A stretch of 64,000 nt of DNA from Nitrospirota bacterium (GCA_040754395.1 JBFMCL010000002.1:124001-188000); one strand, 5' to 3'; counted from the first letter of the stretch, positions 27,193-36,243 are shown. Translations and numbers: made by a program. Notes: generated by a model not told the origin, from the sequence alone.

Positions 27193-28227
27193 GTGAATGC
27201 GCGCATGTATTCCCTCGAAATACCCATCATGCAGGTACCCGAGTGGTCCGCGCTGATGCAGGAGTTCGACGATGCGAGCATTTATCAGACATGGTCGTGC
27301 GGGGCTGCCCTCTGGGGAGCGCAGCGCCTGAGCCATCTCGTGCTCCGCTGCGGGGAAGAAGTATTCGGGCTTGCGCAGGTTGCTGCCATTCAGGCTCCTC
27401 TCTTCCGTGCCGGGACCGCGCTTGTCTTCTGGGGTCCGCTCTGGCAAAGGCACGGGAAACCTCGTGATACAGAAATTTGCGCGGTCCTCATGGCCGCGCT
27501 CCGTGACGAGTTCGTGGAAAAACGCGGTATGCTGCTGAGGATAATCCCGCATGCACTGGGATTGTATGGAACAGACGTCCGTGCGGCAGCCGAAACCGCC
27601 GGGTTTCACTGGAAAGGCTGCATTTACCGGACCTATCTGCTTGATATCTCGCAACCGCCAGGTCAGATACGAACACACCTGCGGTCAAACTGGCGCAATC
27701 ATCTGAAGCAGGCAGAACAGAAGCGCCTTACCGTCACCCGGGGAACAGGACTCGAGAGATATGATATCTTCTACGGCCTCTTTGCCGAGATGCAGAGACA
27801 AAAGCAGTTCACCGAATCGTCTTTTGATCCCGTCCGGCTGCGTGCGATTCAGCAAGACCTGCCGGACAGACTGAAGACACAGATATTTCTGTGCAGCAGG
27901 GACGAGGAGCCTGTGGCAGGTGCGGTCGTCTCTGCTGCCGGCGACACCGCGATTTTACTGCTCGCTGCGAGTTCCGGGGAGGGAAGGACACTAAAAGCTT
28001 CCTACTTCCTGCAGTGGAAAGTAATCGAGTGGCTCCAGTCGCAGGGGGTACGGTTTTATGATCTCGGGGGAACCAAACATGCAATCCCCGGGGTAAACCA
28101 TTTCAAGGAGGGGCTTGGTGGGAAAGACGTCTGCCATGCAGGGCTGTTCGAACTATGCAGGAATACCGCAAGTTCCCTTTTTGACAGATCACTGGGGATA
28201 ATGAGAAGCACCTTTGATGCCCGCTGA
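27193..28227 (+). CDS. FemAB-like GNAT-fold acyltransferase
   Basis: This 344-residue protein resembles the FemAB/FemX family: two GNAT-like domains joined by a basic stretch. Seen are YQTWSCGAALWG (about residues 31-42), the central HLRSNWRNHLKQAEQKRL region typical of the FemAB linker, and the second half with GAVVSAAGDTAILLLAASS and FYDLGGTKHAIPGVNHFKEG. Members transfer amino acids or fatty acyl groups to peptidoglycan or surface lipids, or are linked to exopolysaccharide loci. No wall genes adjoin it. Start choice lies between GTG 27193 and ATG 27205; neither has a strong ribosome site. Confidence 0.75.
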   Translation: MNARMYSLEIPIMQVPEWSALMQEFDDASIYQTWSCGAALWGAQRLSHLVLRCGEEVFGLAQVAAIQAPLFRAGTALVFWGPLWQRHGKPRDTEICAVLMAALRDEFVEKRGMLLRIIPHALGLYGTDVRAAAETAGFHWKGCIYRTYLLDISQPPGQIRTHLRSNWRNHLKQAEQKRLTVTRGTGLERYDIFYGLFAEMQRQKQFTESSFDPVRLRAIQQDLPDRLKTQIFLCSRDEEPVAGAVVSAAGDTAILLLAASSGEGRTLKASYFLQWKVIEWLQSQGVRFYDLGGTKHAIPGVNHFKEGLGGKDVCHAGLFELCRNTASSLFDRSLGIMRSTFDAR

Positions 28228-28378
28228 ATTCCGTTTGAAGAAAGCCATCCGGTAGTGCGCTTCCCTGAGACCTGATATAATTCAATTGTGCAGCACTTCT
28301 CGCATCACTTCTCTGAGTTCACATGTGCGGAGTACTACAGAATTGCGCCGCCCTCTTTGTGTGTTCCTTTTTCTCCCC

Positions 28379-29419
28379 TTACTCTTCCAGATGCCGGTAG
28401 AACTCCTTCGGCCGGAGCTCCCTGAAATCACCGTGCAGGGAAAGATGTCTTCTCATGTCCATGCAGAGGTGGCACTTTGACAGATATCCTTCCGGGGATT
28501 CAAGGAAGCCATATCTCTGCGCAAAACGGAACAGCCCCCTGAAGTCATCATCCATGAGGAATCCCAGCACAGGATGCTGCGCGATATCGATCCCATCCTT
28601 CAGGAGGGCATCGAGTTCCCTGCAGTCGCCGAAGGAGATTCCCCCGCAAAACCCCGGGATATAATTTCCGTAGTTGTCGAAGTGGTTGTGCCAGCCCCGC
28701 AGGAAAGGCGTGATGCATCGTTCCTGAAAGAAATATTCAGCCTCATGTTCGGTGACCAAATCTCTGAGCACCTTTCTCAGTGAGTAGGGTGCGCGGCCCA
28801 TGACAAAGAATTCCACATACCTGAGCAGGTCTTCCCTTCGTTCGAGCCTCAGATATTCCTCGAAAGGCACCGTGTCCTGTATTCCCCAGTCCCTGAACCG
28901 CCTGTAGTATTCAAGCTGATAGACCATTACGTTGCCGCCGAAGATATCGTGGCCGATGCGTATCGCCCTGTCCGTACGTGCGAACGGGACATACTCCAGG
29001 TAGAACGGATTTACCGAAATCATTATCCCTTTCATGCCTTTCTTCTTCAGGAGCTTCAGCTTCTCCCTTGTGGTGCGGTCATCCACGGCCCAGAAACAGT
29101 TTGTCTCCACAAAGGTCGAAGGAATGTTCAATGTGTCGGCCATTTCCACCGCCTGACACAGGAGTTCGAAGTTCAGAAACGGCTCACCCCCGGTGAAATG
29201 CAGGCCGTGGTTCAGGCCTGTAGCACGAGGGCCGTGTGTGCTTGAGATGATCCTGCCGGACAGTTGCCTGAGGATCTTTTCAAGGTCCTCAGGAGAAATC
29301 CAGTCTGCACTCCATTTCTGCGAACAGGCATAAATGCAGTGTCTGCATTCGGCGGAACACTTGTAGGAGAGGATCAGCCCTCCTGAGAACGGTTTCGGCA
29401 CCTGCCTGATTGTCGCCAT
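28379..29419 (-). CDS. radical SAM protein of unknown substrate
   Basis: The N-terminal CSAECRHC (residues 21-28) is the CxxxCxxC motif that binds the SAM-linked 4Fe-4S cluster, and the GGEP motif follows as FTGGEPFLNF (near residue 75). The second half has extra cysteines (CITPF, GFCGG, GDC and CHLC), which might hold an auxiliary cluster as in SPASM or Twitch proteins. The 346-residue protein starts MATIRQVPKPFSGGL. It is alone on its strand, facing the FemAB-like gene. The chemistry cannot be assigned from the sequence. Confidence 0.82.
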   Translation of the reverse strand: MATIRQVPKPFSGGLILSYKCSAECRHCIYACSQKWSADWISPEDLEKILRQLSGRIISSTHGPRATGLNHGLHFTGGEPFLNFELLCQAVEMADTLNIPSTFVETNCFWAVDDRTTREKLKLLKKKGMKGIMISVNPFYLEYVPFARTDRAIRIGHDIFGGNVMVYQLEYYRRFRDWGIQDTVPFEEYLRLERREDLLRYVEFFVMGRAPYSLRKVLRDLVTEHEAEYFFQERCITPFLRGWHNHFDNYGNYIPGFCGGISFGDCRELDALLKDGIDIAQHPVLGFLMDDDFRGLFRFAQRYGFLESPEGYLSKCHLCMDMRRHLSLHGDFRELRPKEFYRHLEE

Positions 29420-29592
29420 GATCTCCTATTATAGTGCAATGACGCTGGCAAAAAGAACGCGATTCAGGGCTGCGGATTGGAGAGCGCATCATGACTTTCA
29501 GAGGCGGCATTGCATCATCTGTTCCCTTTCTGTTGCATGCAATGATGATAATTTTATAGAATGAAACAGGCGCAACGAAGTATTTTACCCGT

Positions 29593-29630
29593 GAACCGCA
29601 GAGTATTCTGCTTTGCGGTTCTTTCTTTTT
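29593..29630 (+). terminator. hairpin with T-tract in the leader of the FKBP gene
   Basis: GAACCGCA (29593-29600) pairs with TGCGGTTC (29614-29621), with an inner CAGA/TCTG pairing, and is followed by TTTCTTTTT. It looks like an intrinsic terminator on the plus strand. No plus-strand gene ends just upstream; the FKBP gene starts 40 bases later, so it could be an attenuator or the end of a short transcript. Confidence 0.55.
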
Positions 29631-29670
29631 CGCGCTTTACGCGCCGAATACTAAAAAAATGAGGTGTTGA

Positions 29671-30204
29671 ATGAAGACAAAGGAAGCAACATGGTACGTC
29701 GCATTCACGGGATTTCTTCTGGTACTGTTATTACTTGCCGGCGTATCCGGCGCGGCTGAAAAGACCAAAAAGGGAACCTCTCCGGTCGTCGCTGAAGGCA
29801 AGTCTGTAAAGGTGCACTATTCTCTGACAGTCGATGGCAAGGTCGTGGACAGTTCAAAGGGGCGCGAGCCGATTCAGTTCAAGCCTGGCACCCGCCAGAT
29901 GATACCCGGGTTTGAGAAGGCGGTTATGGGCATGAAAGCAGGCCAGAAAAAATCCTTTCGCGTCAGCCCCGATGAAGGTTACGGGCGGGTGAATTTAAAA
30001 CTGAAAAAAGACGTGCCGAAAAGCCAGCTGCCTGCTGATACCCCGCCGAAGGCAGGAATGACCATCTATGCACAAACAAAGAAAGGTCAGCGTATCCCCG
30101 GCAGGATTATGGAAGTGAAAAAAGATACGGTTGTCATAGACTTCAACCATCACCTTGCAGGCAAAACCCTTCACTTTGATGTTGAGGTAATCGAGGTCAA
30201 ATAG
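29671..30204 (+). CDS. exported FKBP-type peptidyl-prolyl isomerase (SlyD-like)
   Basis: The enzyme speeds cis-trans isomerisation of prolyl bonds during protein folding. A signal peptide occupies about residues 1-29 (hydrophobic AFTGFLLVLLLLAGVSG), so it acts in the periplasm. The FKBP part has VKVHYSLTVDGKVVDSS, FKPGTRQMIPGFEKAVMGM and PDEGYGRVNLKL, then an insert-in-flap segment and HHLAGKTLHFDVEV at the end. The insert is typical of SlyD-type FKBPs, but the histidine-rich metal tail of SlyD is missing. GDPD follows 17 bases downstream, probably in the same transcript. Confidence 0.9.
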   Translation: MKTKEATWYVAFTGFLLVLLLLAGVSGAAEKTKKGTSPVVAEGKSVKVHYSLTVDGKVVDSSKGREPIQFKPGTRQMIPGFEKAVMGMKAGQKKSFRVSPDEGYGRVNLKLKKDVPKSQLPADTPPKAGMTIYAQTKKGQRIPGRIMEVKKDTVVIDFNHHLAGKTLHFDVEVIEVK

Positions 30205-30221
30205 GAGACACCGGGACAGTC

Positions 30222-30890
30222 ATGTTACTGAAAATCGGCCATCGGGGAGCAAAAGCCTATGAAACCGAGAATACCCTTGAAAGCTTCTCAAAGGCGATTG
30301 AACTGGGTGCAAACGCGATCGAACTCGACGTGCGCATGTCCGCTGATGATCAGGTAATCGTCAGTCACGACGACAGCCTGAAAAAAGTCTACGCCAAAGA
30401 TACTCTCATACGCGGTGCAACGCTGCAAGAACTGAAAGCACTTACCGGAGGCAGGATAGCCACTCTTCAGGAAGCCCTGCACGCCATCGGCAGGAAGGTC
30501 GAAAAGATCCTCGTGGAGCTCAAGGAATCAGGATATGAACACAAAGTGCTGGAGATTATCAGGCAAGAAGAACTTGAGGACAGGGTTATCCTCGTCTCGT
30601 TTCTTGGAGATGCGCTCGCACGTGTGCGGGCTCTTCACCCCACCATAGAAACCGGCCTGGTGTACAACAGACTCGGGAACCCCATTGAAGCCGCATTGAA
30701 GGTAAACGCCCGGTATCTTCTCCCTCTCTACCGGTTCGTGCACCGCAGAGACATCGCCAAGGCGCACAGGAGCAATCTGAAAGTGATCGTCTGGACTGTC
30801 AACAGCCGGGCAGAAGCGGAGAACTTTGCTGCAAAGGATGCTGACGGCATCGCCACTGACAAACCGGATATCTTTCAGGGTATTTCGTAG
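30222..30890 (+). CDS. glycerophosphodiester phosphodiesterase
   Basis: GDPD hydrolyses glycerophosphodiesters from phospholipid turnover into glycerol-3-phosphate and an alcohol. The 222-residue TIM-barrel enzyme shows IGHRGAKAYETENTLESF (residues 5-22), AIELDVRMSADDQVIVSHDD (near 32-51) with the catalytic histidines and metal-binding acids, and a C-terminal VIVWTVNS with ATDKPDIF. There is no signal peptide, so it is cytoplasmic. It follows the FKBP gene closely. Confidence 0.92.
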   Translation: MLLKIGHRGAKAYETENTLESFSKAIELGANAIELDVRMSADDQVIVSHDDSLKKVYAKDTLIRGATLQELKALTGGRIATLQEALHAIGRKVEKILVELKESGYEHKVLEIIRQEELEDRVILVSFLGDALARVRALHPTIETGLVYNRLGNPIEAALKVNARYLLPLYRFVHRRDIAKAHRSNLKVIVWTVNSRAEAENFAAKDADGIATDKPDIFQGIS

Positions 30891-31001
30891 AACATACAGA
30901 TGAAATCTCCCTCTGTCAGGACTGCATGGAACCCTCCCTGAAAGGATGCTGGAGAGGGGTACGGCGATATCTTTCCTGTTTTTTGCCTAAAATAACTACT
31001 C

Positions 31002-31034
31002 TTGATTGACAATCAAACCACTTTTTGAGATAGT
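31002..31034 (+). promoter_or_regulatory. promoter with palindromic operator before the PAS gene
   Basis: A perfect palindrome TTGATT-GAC-AATCAA (31002-31016) contains the -35 box TTGACA (31006-31011). A GATAGT -10 box lies 17 bases further (31029-31034), 9 bases before the ATG. Such an overlap suggests a repressor or activator site, and an almost leaderless transcript. Confidence 0.55.
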
Positions 31035-31043
31035 TGTGTTAAC

Positions 31044-31583
31044 ATGGCATCCTCTGAGATAAAGAAAGTTCTCCAGGCAAGCGAGGAAAGATACAAGCGT
31101 CTCTTTGATATCATAGAGCAAAGACATTTCATCTTTTCTCGGGCTGCCGATGGCAGCTTCACCTATATCAGCCCCTCAGTGACCAGACTGCTCGGCTATT
31201 CACAGGAAAACTTCATGAATCATCTTTTGGAATACCTGACCGAAAATCCGCAGAACAGGGAAGGCATGGCGAAAATGCACCTCGGCCTGCAGGGGCAACG
31301 ACAACCCCCGTTTGAGATAGAGATCTTCCACAAGGACGGGAGCAGGCAATGGCTGGAGGTAACCGCCGTTCCGGTGCGTGACACAAAAGAACAAGTAATC
31401 GCAGTCGAAGGAATCGCCCAGATCATTACCGAGCGGAAAATGGCGGAGGAAGAAGTCAGTACCAGGGTGAAGGAGCTTGAGGATTTCTACGATATCGCCA
31501 TCGGCAGGGAACTGAGGGTGATACAGCTGAAAGAGGAAAATACAGAACTGAGAGAAGCCTTAACGCAACACAAACAGACGTAA
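31044..31583 (+). CDS. single PAS-domain protein with coiled-coil tail
   Basis: The 179-residue protein holds one PAS domain (about residues 14-130: RYKRLFDIIEQ, ADGSFTYISPSVTRLLGYS, FHKDGSRQWLEVTAVPVRD) followed by a PAC segment and a charged helical tail (ELEDFYDIAIGRELRVIQLK, then a heptad-like ELREAL). Many longer kinases carry the same linker right before their histidine kinase core; here the gene stops instead. It may work as a soluble sensor that binds a partner kinase. No output domain is seen. Confidence 0.75.
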   Translation: MASSEIKKVLQASEERYKRLFDIIEQRHFIFSRAADGSFTYISPSVTRLLGYSQENFMNHLLEYLTENPQNREGMAKMHLGLQGQRQPPFEIEIFHKDGSRQWLEVTAVPVRDTKEQVIAVEGIAQIITERKMAEEEVSTRVKELEDFYDIAIGRELRVIQLKEENTELREALTQHKQT

Positions 31584-31672
31584 CGCGTTCCCCCGCAGTA
31601 ATGGCGCCACATCTTTGAGGATTCCCGCATTTCCTGCACGCGCGGAGAAAGAACAGATCTTTCATGTGCACA

Positions 31673-33058
31673 TCAGGGTTGAGTGGAAGATTTTTTTCTT
31701 GAACGGCTGTGGCCCGAGCGGCGCCTCTTCGCCTCCTGACGGGCATCACCGCTTCTGCCGGGGGTATCTCTCTGCGGTATTTCAGTCCCCTGTCGCGTCT
31801 GATGGCTCTTCTTGCGCGGCGACTGCCTTGCATGAGGCCGGAACTCTTTCTTGGCAGCCTGGACCGGCCTCCTGCGATATCCGCTTACAATCATCTCATC
31901 GGTCAGCGGCATCACCGGGATCTTCTGCCTGATATAGTCTTCAATGTCCGGCAGCGAATGCACGTATTCCTCACAGGCGAGGCTGATCGCCCTGCCACTG
32001 GCACCGGCCCTTGCTGTCCTGCCGATCCTGTGCACGTAATCCTCCGGGTCCTGGGGAAGATCATAATTGATCACATGCGTTACCCCTTCGATGTGAAGCC
32101 CCCTGCCTGCGACGTCAGTCGCCACAAGGACCTGCATCATGCCGCTCTTGAACTGTGAGAGCACTTTTATCCGCTTTTTCTGGGGGAGGTCGCCGGTAAT
32201 GGCCGCCGCGGTCAAACCATTGGCATTCAGAAGTCCTTCAAGCCGCTCGGCCGCGGCCTTCGTGTTGCAGAAGATGAGATACCTGCCGCCTGGCTCGCGC
32301 CTCAGAATCCCGAGCAGGAGGCCAGGCTTTTCAGACATGCCGACATGATATATCTCCTGCTCTATCTGTTCAACCGTGAGGCTTTCCGGGGTCACAGAAA
32401 ATTTTTCCGGCATATTCATGTGTTCGTAGCACAGTTCAAGCACCCTGTGTGACAGGGTTGCAGAAAAGAGCATGGACTGCCGCCTGTGATAGGGAGACAT
32501 CCTCCTGAGCATAAACCGGAGGTCGCTGATAAACCCCATGTCGAACATGCGGTCTGCCTCATCGATCACCAGGAACTGGGTTTTTTTCAGGCTGTACACC
32601 CTTTGCTTCAGATAGTCGATCAGCCTTCCCGGGGTACCGATGAGCATGTCAACGCCTTTGGAAATCTCTTCGCGCTGCTTCAGATAGTCGATACCGCCGA
32701 ACACGGAGAGAATTCTGAAATCCGCAAACCCGCCGAGCACTCTCGCCTCAGCCTCGATCTGGAGCACGAGCTCACGCGTGGGAGCGATGATCAGCGCCCG
32801 GGGGGAAAGTCCCTGCCCGGGAGATGGCAGACGCAGCATGCGGGAAAACAGGGCGATCAGAAAATTGGCGGTCTTGCCGGTGCCTGTTTGCGCCTGCACT
32901 GCGATGTCCTTCCCCCGCAGGGCCTCGGGCAGGGTGAGGGCCTGAACAGGGGTGCACTCAGTAAACCCTGCAGCCCGAATTCCCTGAAGGACCTGTTCGG
33001 GAATAGCAAGTTCTTCGAATTTCACTCCACTACTATACCTTAAGAGCCAAGGATTCAT
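31673..33058 (-). CDS. DEAD-box RNA helicase (RhlE/RhlB type)
   Basis: DEAD-box helicases remodel RNA and RNA-protein complexes with ATP. All main motifs are visible: the Q motif GFTECTPVQ, motif I AQTGTGKT, PTRELV, GG, TPGRL, DEAD as VIDEADRM, SAT as LFSATL, then LIFCNTK, the VATDVAGRG motif and HRIGRTAR. The C-terminal 85 residues after about residue 375 are basic and low complexity (RKKSHQTRQGTE), typical RNA-binding tails. An ATG at 33058 and a GTG at 33025 are both possible starts; the conserved part begins at the GTG. Confidence 0.93.
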   Translation of the reverse strand: MNPWLLRYSSGVKFEELAIPEQVLQGIRAAGFTECTPVQALTLPEALRGKDIAVQAQTGTGKTANFLIALFSRMLRLPSPGQGLSPRALIIAPTRELVLQIEAEARVLGGFADFRILSVFGGIDYLKQREEISKGVDMLIGTPGRLIDYLKQRVYSLKKTQFLVIDEADRMFDMGFISDLRFMLRRMSPYHRRQSMLFSATLSHRVLELCYEHMNMPEKFSVTPESLTVEQIEQEIYHVGMSEKPGLLLGILRREPGGRYLIFCNTKAAAERLEGLLNANGLTAAAITGDLPQKKRIKVLSQFKSGMMQVLVATDVAGRGLHIEGVTHVINYDLPQDPEDYVHRIGRTARAGASGRAISLACEEYVHSLPDIEDYIRQKIPVMPLTDEMIVSGYRRRPVQAAKKEFRPHARQSPRKKSHQTRQGTEIPQRDTPGRSGDARQEAKRRRSGHSRSRKKSSTQP

Positions 33059-33276
33059 AAAGCGGACGGGCAGTATTTGTTACGATTATCTTACCCCGCA
33101 TCACCCTGCATCACGGTGCATCCAGCATCGCACTGGTGAATGTCAGCAGACGCCAATGCCGGCACGCCTGAAAGGCCCCGGGGAATTATGCGCCGGATAT
33201 TTGAAAAAAATCCCTGTTGGTGTTATTTTAAATAAATACTATGTAATATTTAAATATAACTACAAAAAGGAGCGTC

Positions 33277-33633
33277 ATGATTACCACACTCGATGAGCTG
33301 AAAAAAGACAGGAAACTTATCAACGAAGTAGACTGGGACATGACACCGGAAATGGCGGTGCGGATGTATCTCGAATGGGGGAACATCTGGGCTCACGCGG
33401 ACCGGAGACATGTGGTAAGGTCAAAAAGCGATTATTCGGTCTATTTTGTCGTGAACTGCTGGGACCGGCCCTATTATATTTACCTGATCAAAAGGAACTC
33501 AGAAGAAGCGGTCGAGCTTGCGAAGATTGAACTGCCGCCGCAGTTCGAAAACCCGGTCTGCAAGCTGAAGGGGATCTACGCGGTGGACGGCGACCTCAGG
33601 GACTGGCTGAAAAAAGAAGTGCAGGCTGATTAA
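33277..33633 (+). CDS. DVU0772-like conserved hypothetical protein
   Basis: This 118-residue soluble protein has a WDMTPEMAVRMYLEWGNIW segment (residues 20-38) and a DYSVYFVVNCWDRPYYIYLI stretch (50-69). To my memory these resemble the DVU0772 family of sulfate reducers and relatives; function is unknown. A ribosome site AGGAG lies just upstream of the ATG, and an AT-rich stretch just before it could hold a promoter. The stop codon overlaps the stop of the convergent radical SAM gene within a shared TTAA. Confidence 0.65.
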   Translation: MITTLDELKKDRKLINEVDWDMTPEMAVRMYLEWGNIWAHADRRHVVRSKSDYSVYFVVNCWDRPYYIYLIKRNSEEAVELAKIELPPQFENPVCKLKGIYAVDGDLRDWLKKEVQAD

Positions 33634-35204
33634 CGCGCGGCAGCATGCCGGCGTGTTCCTGATACCGCTTCGTTTCGGTTCTTTTCCATCGCAAAAAACG
33701 GGGCGTGGTTCGAGGTGAATACCGGCGGATCATGTTTCAATATCCCGGCAACCGCCGGGTGCTTCCTGAATTCATGCTCAAGAAACAGCCGTACACGTCT
33801 CCTGTCCCATCCATTCGGATGGACAAAGTCCGTATACAGGGAAAGGTCCCCCTCGGAGAACTTCATGGTCTCCACCCCATTGACAGGTTCCCCGCAGCGC
33901 GGCATATTGAAAATGGCGAGGTTCAGGAAATCAATGCAGGTGCGATGCTTCACGGTAAATGCAAGGGTTTTCCGGGCGCCTGCCTCTGTCTCCGGGGGCG
34001 TGCCGAAGATGAGATACACATACGTTGCGATCCCTGCGTGCTTCAGGCTTCTCAGGCAGTCTCCTGCGGTTCCTACATGTATGCCTTTCTGAAGCCTGTC
34101 GAGTACCCCCTGGTCCCCTGACTCAATGCCGAGCTTGAGCATGACGCATCCGGACCGCTTCAGCGCCATGCAGAAATCCGGATCAGCAAGCTCCGGACTG
34201 ACACGCACGAACCCGTACCATGGAAATCCCCGGGTGCCGGAGGCGAGCGCACCGAGCAGCACAGGACTCATCGCATTGTCGAGAAAATGGACAAGCCGGG
34301 GATGTGTCTCTCCTGCAATGCCCTGTATGTCTTCGATCACCTGCTTCACCGGGACAGGCTGATACGGGGTGCCTTCCGCCTGCTCAGGACAAAATGTGCA
34401 CCTGTGCCAGTAGCACCCTGAGGATGCGCTGTAGGGCAGAATGCCCCCCGGGGCAAGATACCTAGCGGGTTGAAGTGAGCGATACTCCGGCCTCCATGCC
34501 CTTTTCCGGGGTGCATGCATGCCGAGGATCGACAGGAGATCGTGTTCACCCGGACCTGAGACATAATAATCCACCATTCCCTGAAAAGGGTCTTTCCATG
34601 CCGGGTTTCTGACCCACGAGGTCACAAGCCCTCCCCCGAGAATGATTTTCACATCAGGAAACCTGCGTCTGAGAACGCCGATGAGCGAAAAGGCGCATAA
34701 TGCCTGGCTCAGATAGTTCAGGGAAATGCCGGCATACGCGGGCTTTCTGCGTGAAAAGAGTGATTCAAGCCTCGCACGGAACCATGCATAGAAAGGACTG
34801 AGTTCGGGGTTTTCTGCCGCGGTCAGCAGGTCCGCACTCCGCAGAGGAGAGAGATTGTGATGCGCATAGTTTGCCAGCCCCACCCTGATCCCCGGTAGGG
34901 TGACTGCGGTGAGAGCCCTGCCGATATCACTGACCGCTCTCCTGTACCGTGCGATATTCTGATACAGCCCCGGGGTCTGCATGAGAGAAAGGTTTCGCTC
35001 GCGATTGCGGAGTGCCCTGCCCGTCCACACATCCCTGTCCTTTTCGCCGGACACCGGCAGCGAGAGGAGATGGAGAAGCCCTTCGATGTTTGCGTCCAGG
35101 AGAGCGTGCTCGATGCCGAGGCTTCCGAGCATACCTGAAAGCCGTGCGATGCCGGCAGGCGGTTCGCAGGGTTTTGCCACAGGGGGATGAATGAGCAGTA
35201 TCAA
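33630..35204 (-). CDS. B12-type radical SAM protein of unknown function
   Basis: The N-terminal half (about residues 1-210) looks like the cobalamin-binding Rossmann domain of B12 radical SAM proteins (ILLIHPPVAKPCEPPAGIAR at the start; VKIILGGGLVTS later), but no DxHxxG motif is seen. The radical SAM core starts near residue 265 with GCYWHRCTFCPEQ. The cysteine spacing there is C-x4-C-x2-C, one residue longer than the usual C-x3-C-x2-C. The later LGIESGDQGVLDRLQKG and YLIFGTPPETEAGA fit the Elp3/MiaB-like fold. The 524-residue protein is alone on its strand; the substrate is unknown. Confidence 0.8.
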   Translation of the reverse strand: MILLIHPPVAKPCEPPAGIARLSGMLGSLGIEHALLDANIEGLLHLLSLPVSGEKDRDVWTGRALRNRERNLSLMQTPGLYQNIARYRRAVSDIGRALTAVTLPGIRVGLANYAHHNLSPLRSADLLTAAENPELSPFYAWFRARLESLFSRRKPAYAGISLNYLSQALCAFSLIGVLRRRFPDVKIILGGGLVTSWVRNPAWKDPFQGMVDYYVSGPGEHDLLSILGMHAPRKRAWRPEYRSLQPARYLAPGGILPYSASSGCYWHRCTFCPEQAEGTPYQPVPVKQVIEDIQGIAGETHPRLVHFLDNAMSPVLLGALASGTRGFPWYGFVRVSPELADPDFCMALKRSGCVMLKLGIESGDQGVLDRLQKGIHVGTAGDCLRSLKHAGIATYVYLIFGTPPETEAGARKTLAFTVKHRTCIDFLNLAIFNMPRCGEPVNGVETMKFSEGDLSLYTDFVHPNGWDRRRVRLFLEHEFRKHPAVAGILKHDPPVFTSNHAPFFAMEKNRNEAVSGTRRHAAAR

Positions 35205-35324
35205 GGCGCTATGTCAGATTACGTGTGAGGTGACACGGTATCATGAGGATAATTATAACAGGTTCGGAACGGGATTTTGTTCACGCTGCGAGCCCCGTGT
35301 AATCGGAGTTCTCATCAAAACCAG

Positions 35325-35508
35325 CCCATAGTATTCATACAATTGGGGAAAACGTCTGAGGATAGCGTATTTGCGCGGATTCTTTTGCTGATAGTCAAAT
35401 ACAATATACAAAAACAAAGAAGCAAAAGCCTTGTATGAAGGAACGACCGGGAATGAGCGAAAATATGCTATCCTCAGTGGAATCAGAAGAATTTACGAAT
35501 ACTATGGG
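35325..35508. repeat. 184-base inverted-repeat element (MITE-like or long hairpin)
   Basis: The ends are perfect 12-base inverted repeats (35325-35336 CCCATAGTATTC and 35497-35508). A second inverted block of 17 bases with one mismatch (35356-35372 and 35461-35477) sits 31 bases from each end, so the element is symmetric. An inner CTTTTGCT/AGCAAAAG pair (35382-35389, 35421-35428) follows. No open frame, transposase or clear target-site duplication is visible. The gap 35205-35587 contains nothing else that I recognise. Confidence 0.75.
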
Positions 35509-35587
35509 ATAGAAAAATACGCGGGAAGATATATAATGAGGGTAGATTCTCGGATATCTGCAGAACTTGCACAGGATGGCACAACGC

Positions 35588-36235
35588 ATGCAGCACAATC
35601 TCTACAGACGCGGTGAAGAAATCGCCCATAGCGTTACCCACGGCATCGGGACAGTGCTGGCTGTCGCCGGGCTGATAATCCTCATTGTCTTTACCCCCTC
35701 ATCCGGAAGCGCTCGCCAGATCCTCAGCTACAGCATCTTTGGTGCCGCGCTTATCCTCCTCTATGCGGCTTCGACCCTGTATCACGGGCTCACACATCCG
35801 TCGGCAAAAAAGGTGCTGAGGGTCATCGACCACTCGTCGATCTATCTCCTCATTGCAGGCACCTATACCCCTTTTACCCTGGTGAATTTGAAGGGTGCAT
35901 GGGGATGGTCTCTGTTTGGGGTCGTGTGGGGGCTTGCGCTGCTCGGCATCATACTCCAGTTTACTCCCCTGCGGAGGCATTCCCTTATACGACTTGTGCT
36001 TTATCTCACGATGGGATGGACCGCGCTCGTGGCGATCAAACCCCTCGCCGCTTCACTGCCCATGAATGCACTCGCACTGATCGTGGCGGGAGGCATTGCG
36101 TATACCGTCGGCATTCTTTTTTATTTATGGCGCCGTCTGCCCTACCACCATGCGATCTGGCATCTCTTCGTGCTGTCCGGCAGCATCATGCATTATCTCG
36201 CGGTGCTCTTTTCGATGAACCGGGCCGGGGCGTAG
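35588..36235 (+). CDS. hemolysin III family membrane protein (YqfA-like)
   Basis: The 215-residue protein has seven hydrophobic helices and the metal-binding signature shared by hemolysin III and adiponectin receptor-like (PAQR) proteins: EEIAHSVTHGIG near the N-terminus, STLYHGLTH, IDHSSIYLLIAGTYTPF and HAIWHLFVLSGSIMHYLAV at the end, with conserved histidines. Family members are inner membrane proteins; a hydrolase role is suspected, and the hemolysin name is historical. Starts at TTG 35567, ATG 35576 and ATG 35588 are all open; I chose the last, closest to the conserved part. Confidence 0.88.
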   Translation: MQHNLYRRGEEIAHSVTHGIGTVLAVAGLIILIVFTPSSGSARQILSYSIFGAALILLYAASTLYHGLTHPSAKKVLRVIDHSSIYLLIAGTYTPFTLVNLKGAWGWSLFGVVWGLALLGIILQFTPLRRHSLIRLVLYLTMGWTALVAIKPLAASLPMNALALIVAGGIAYTVGILFYLWRRLPYHHAIWHLFVLSGSIMHYLAVLFSMNRAGA

Positions 36236-36243
36236 CAGGGAAA

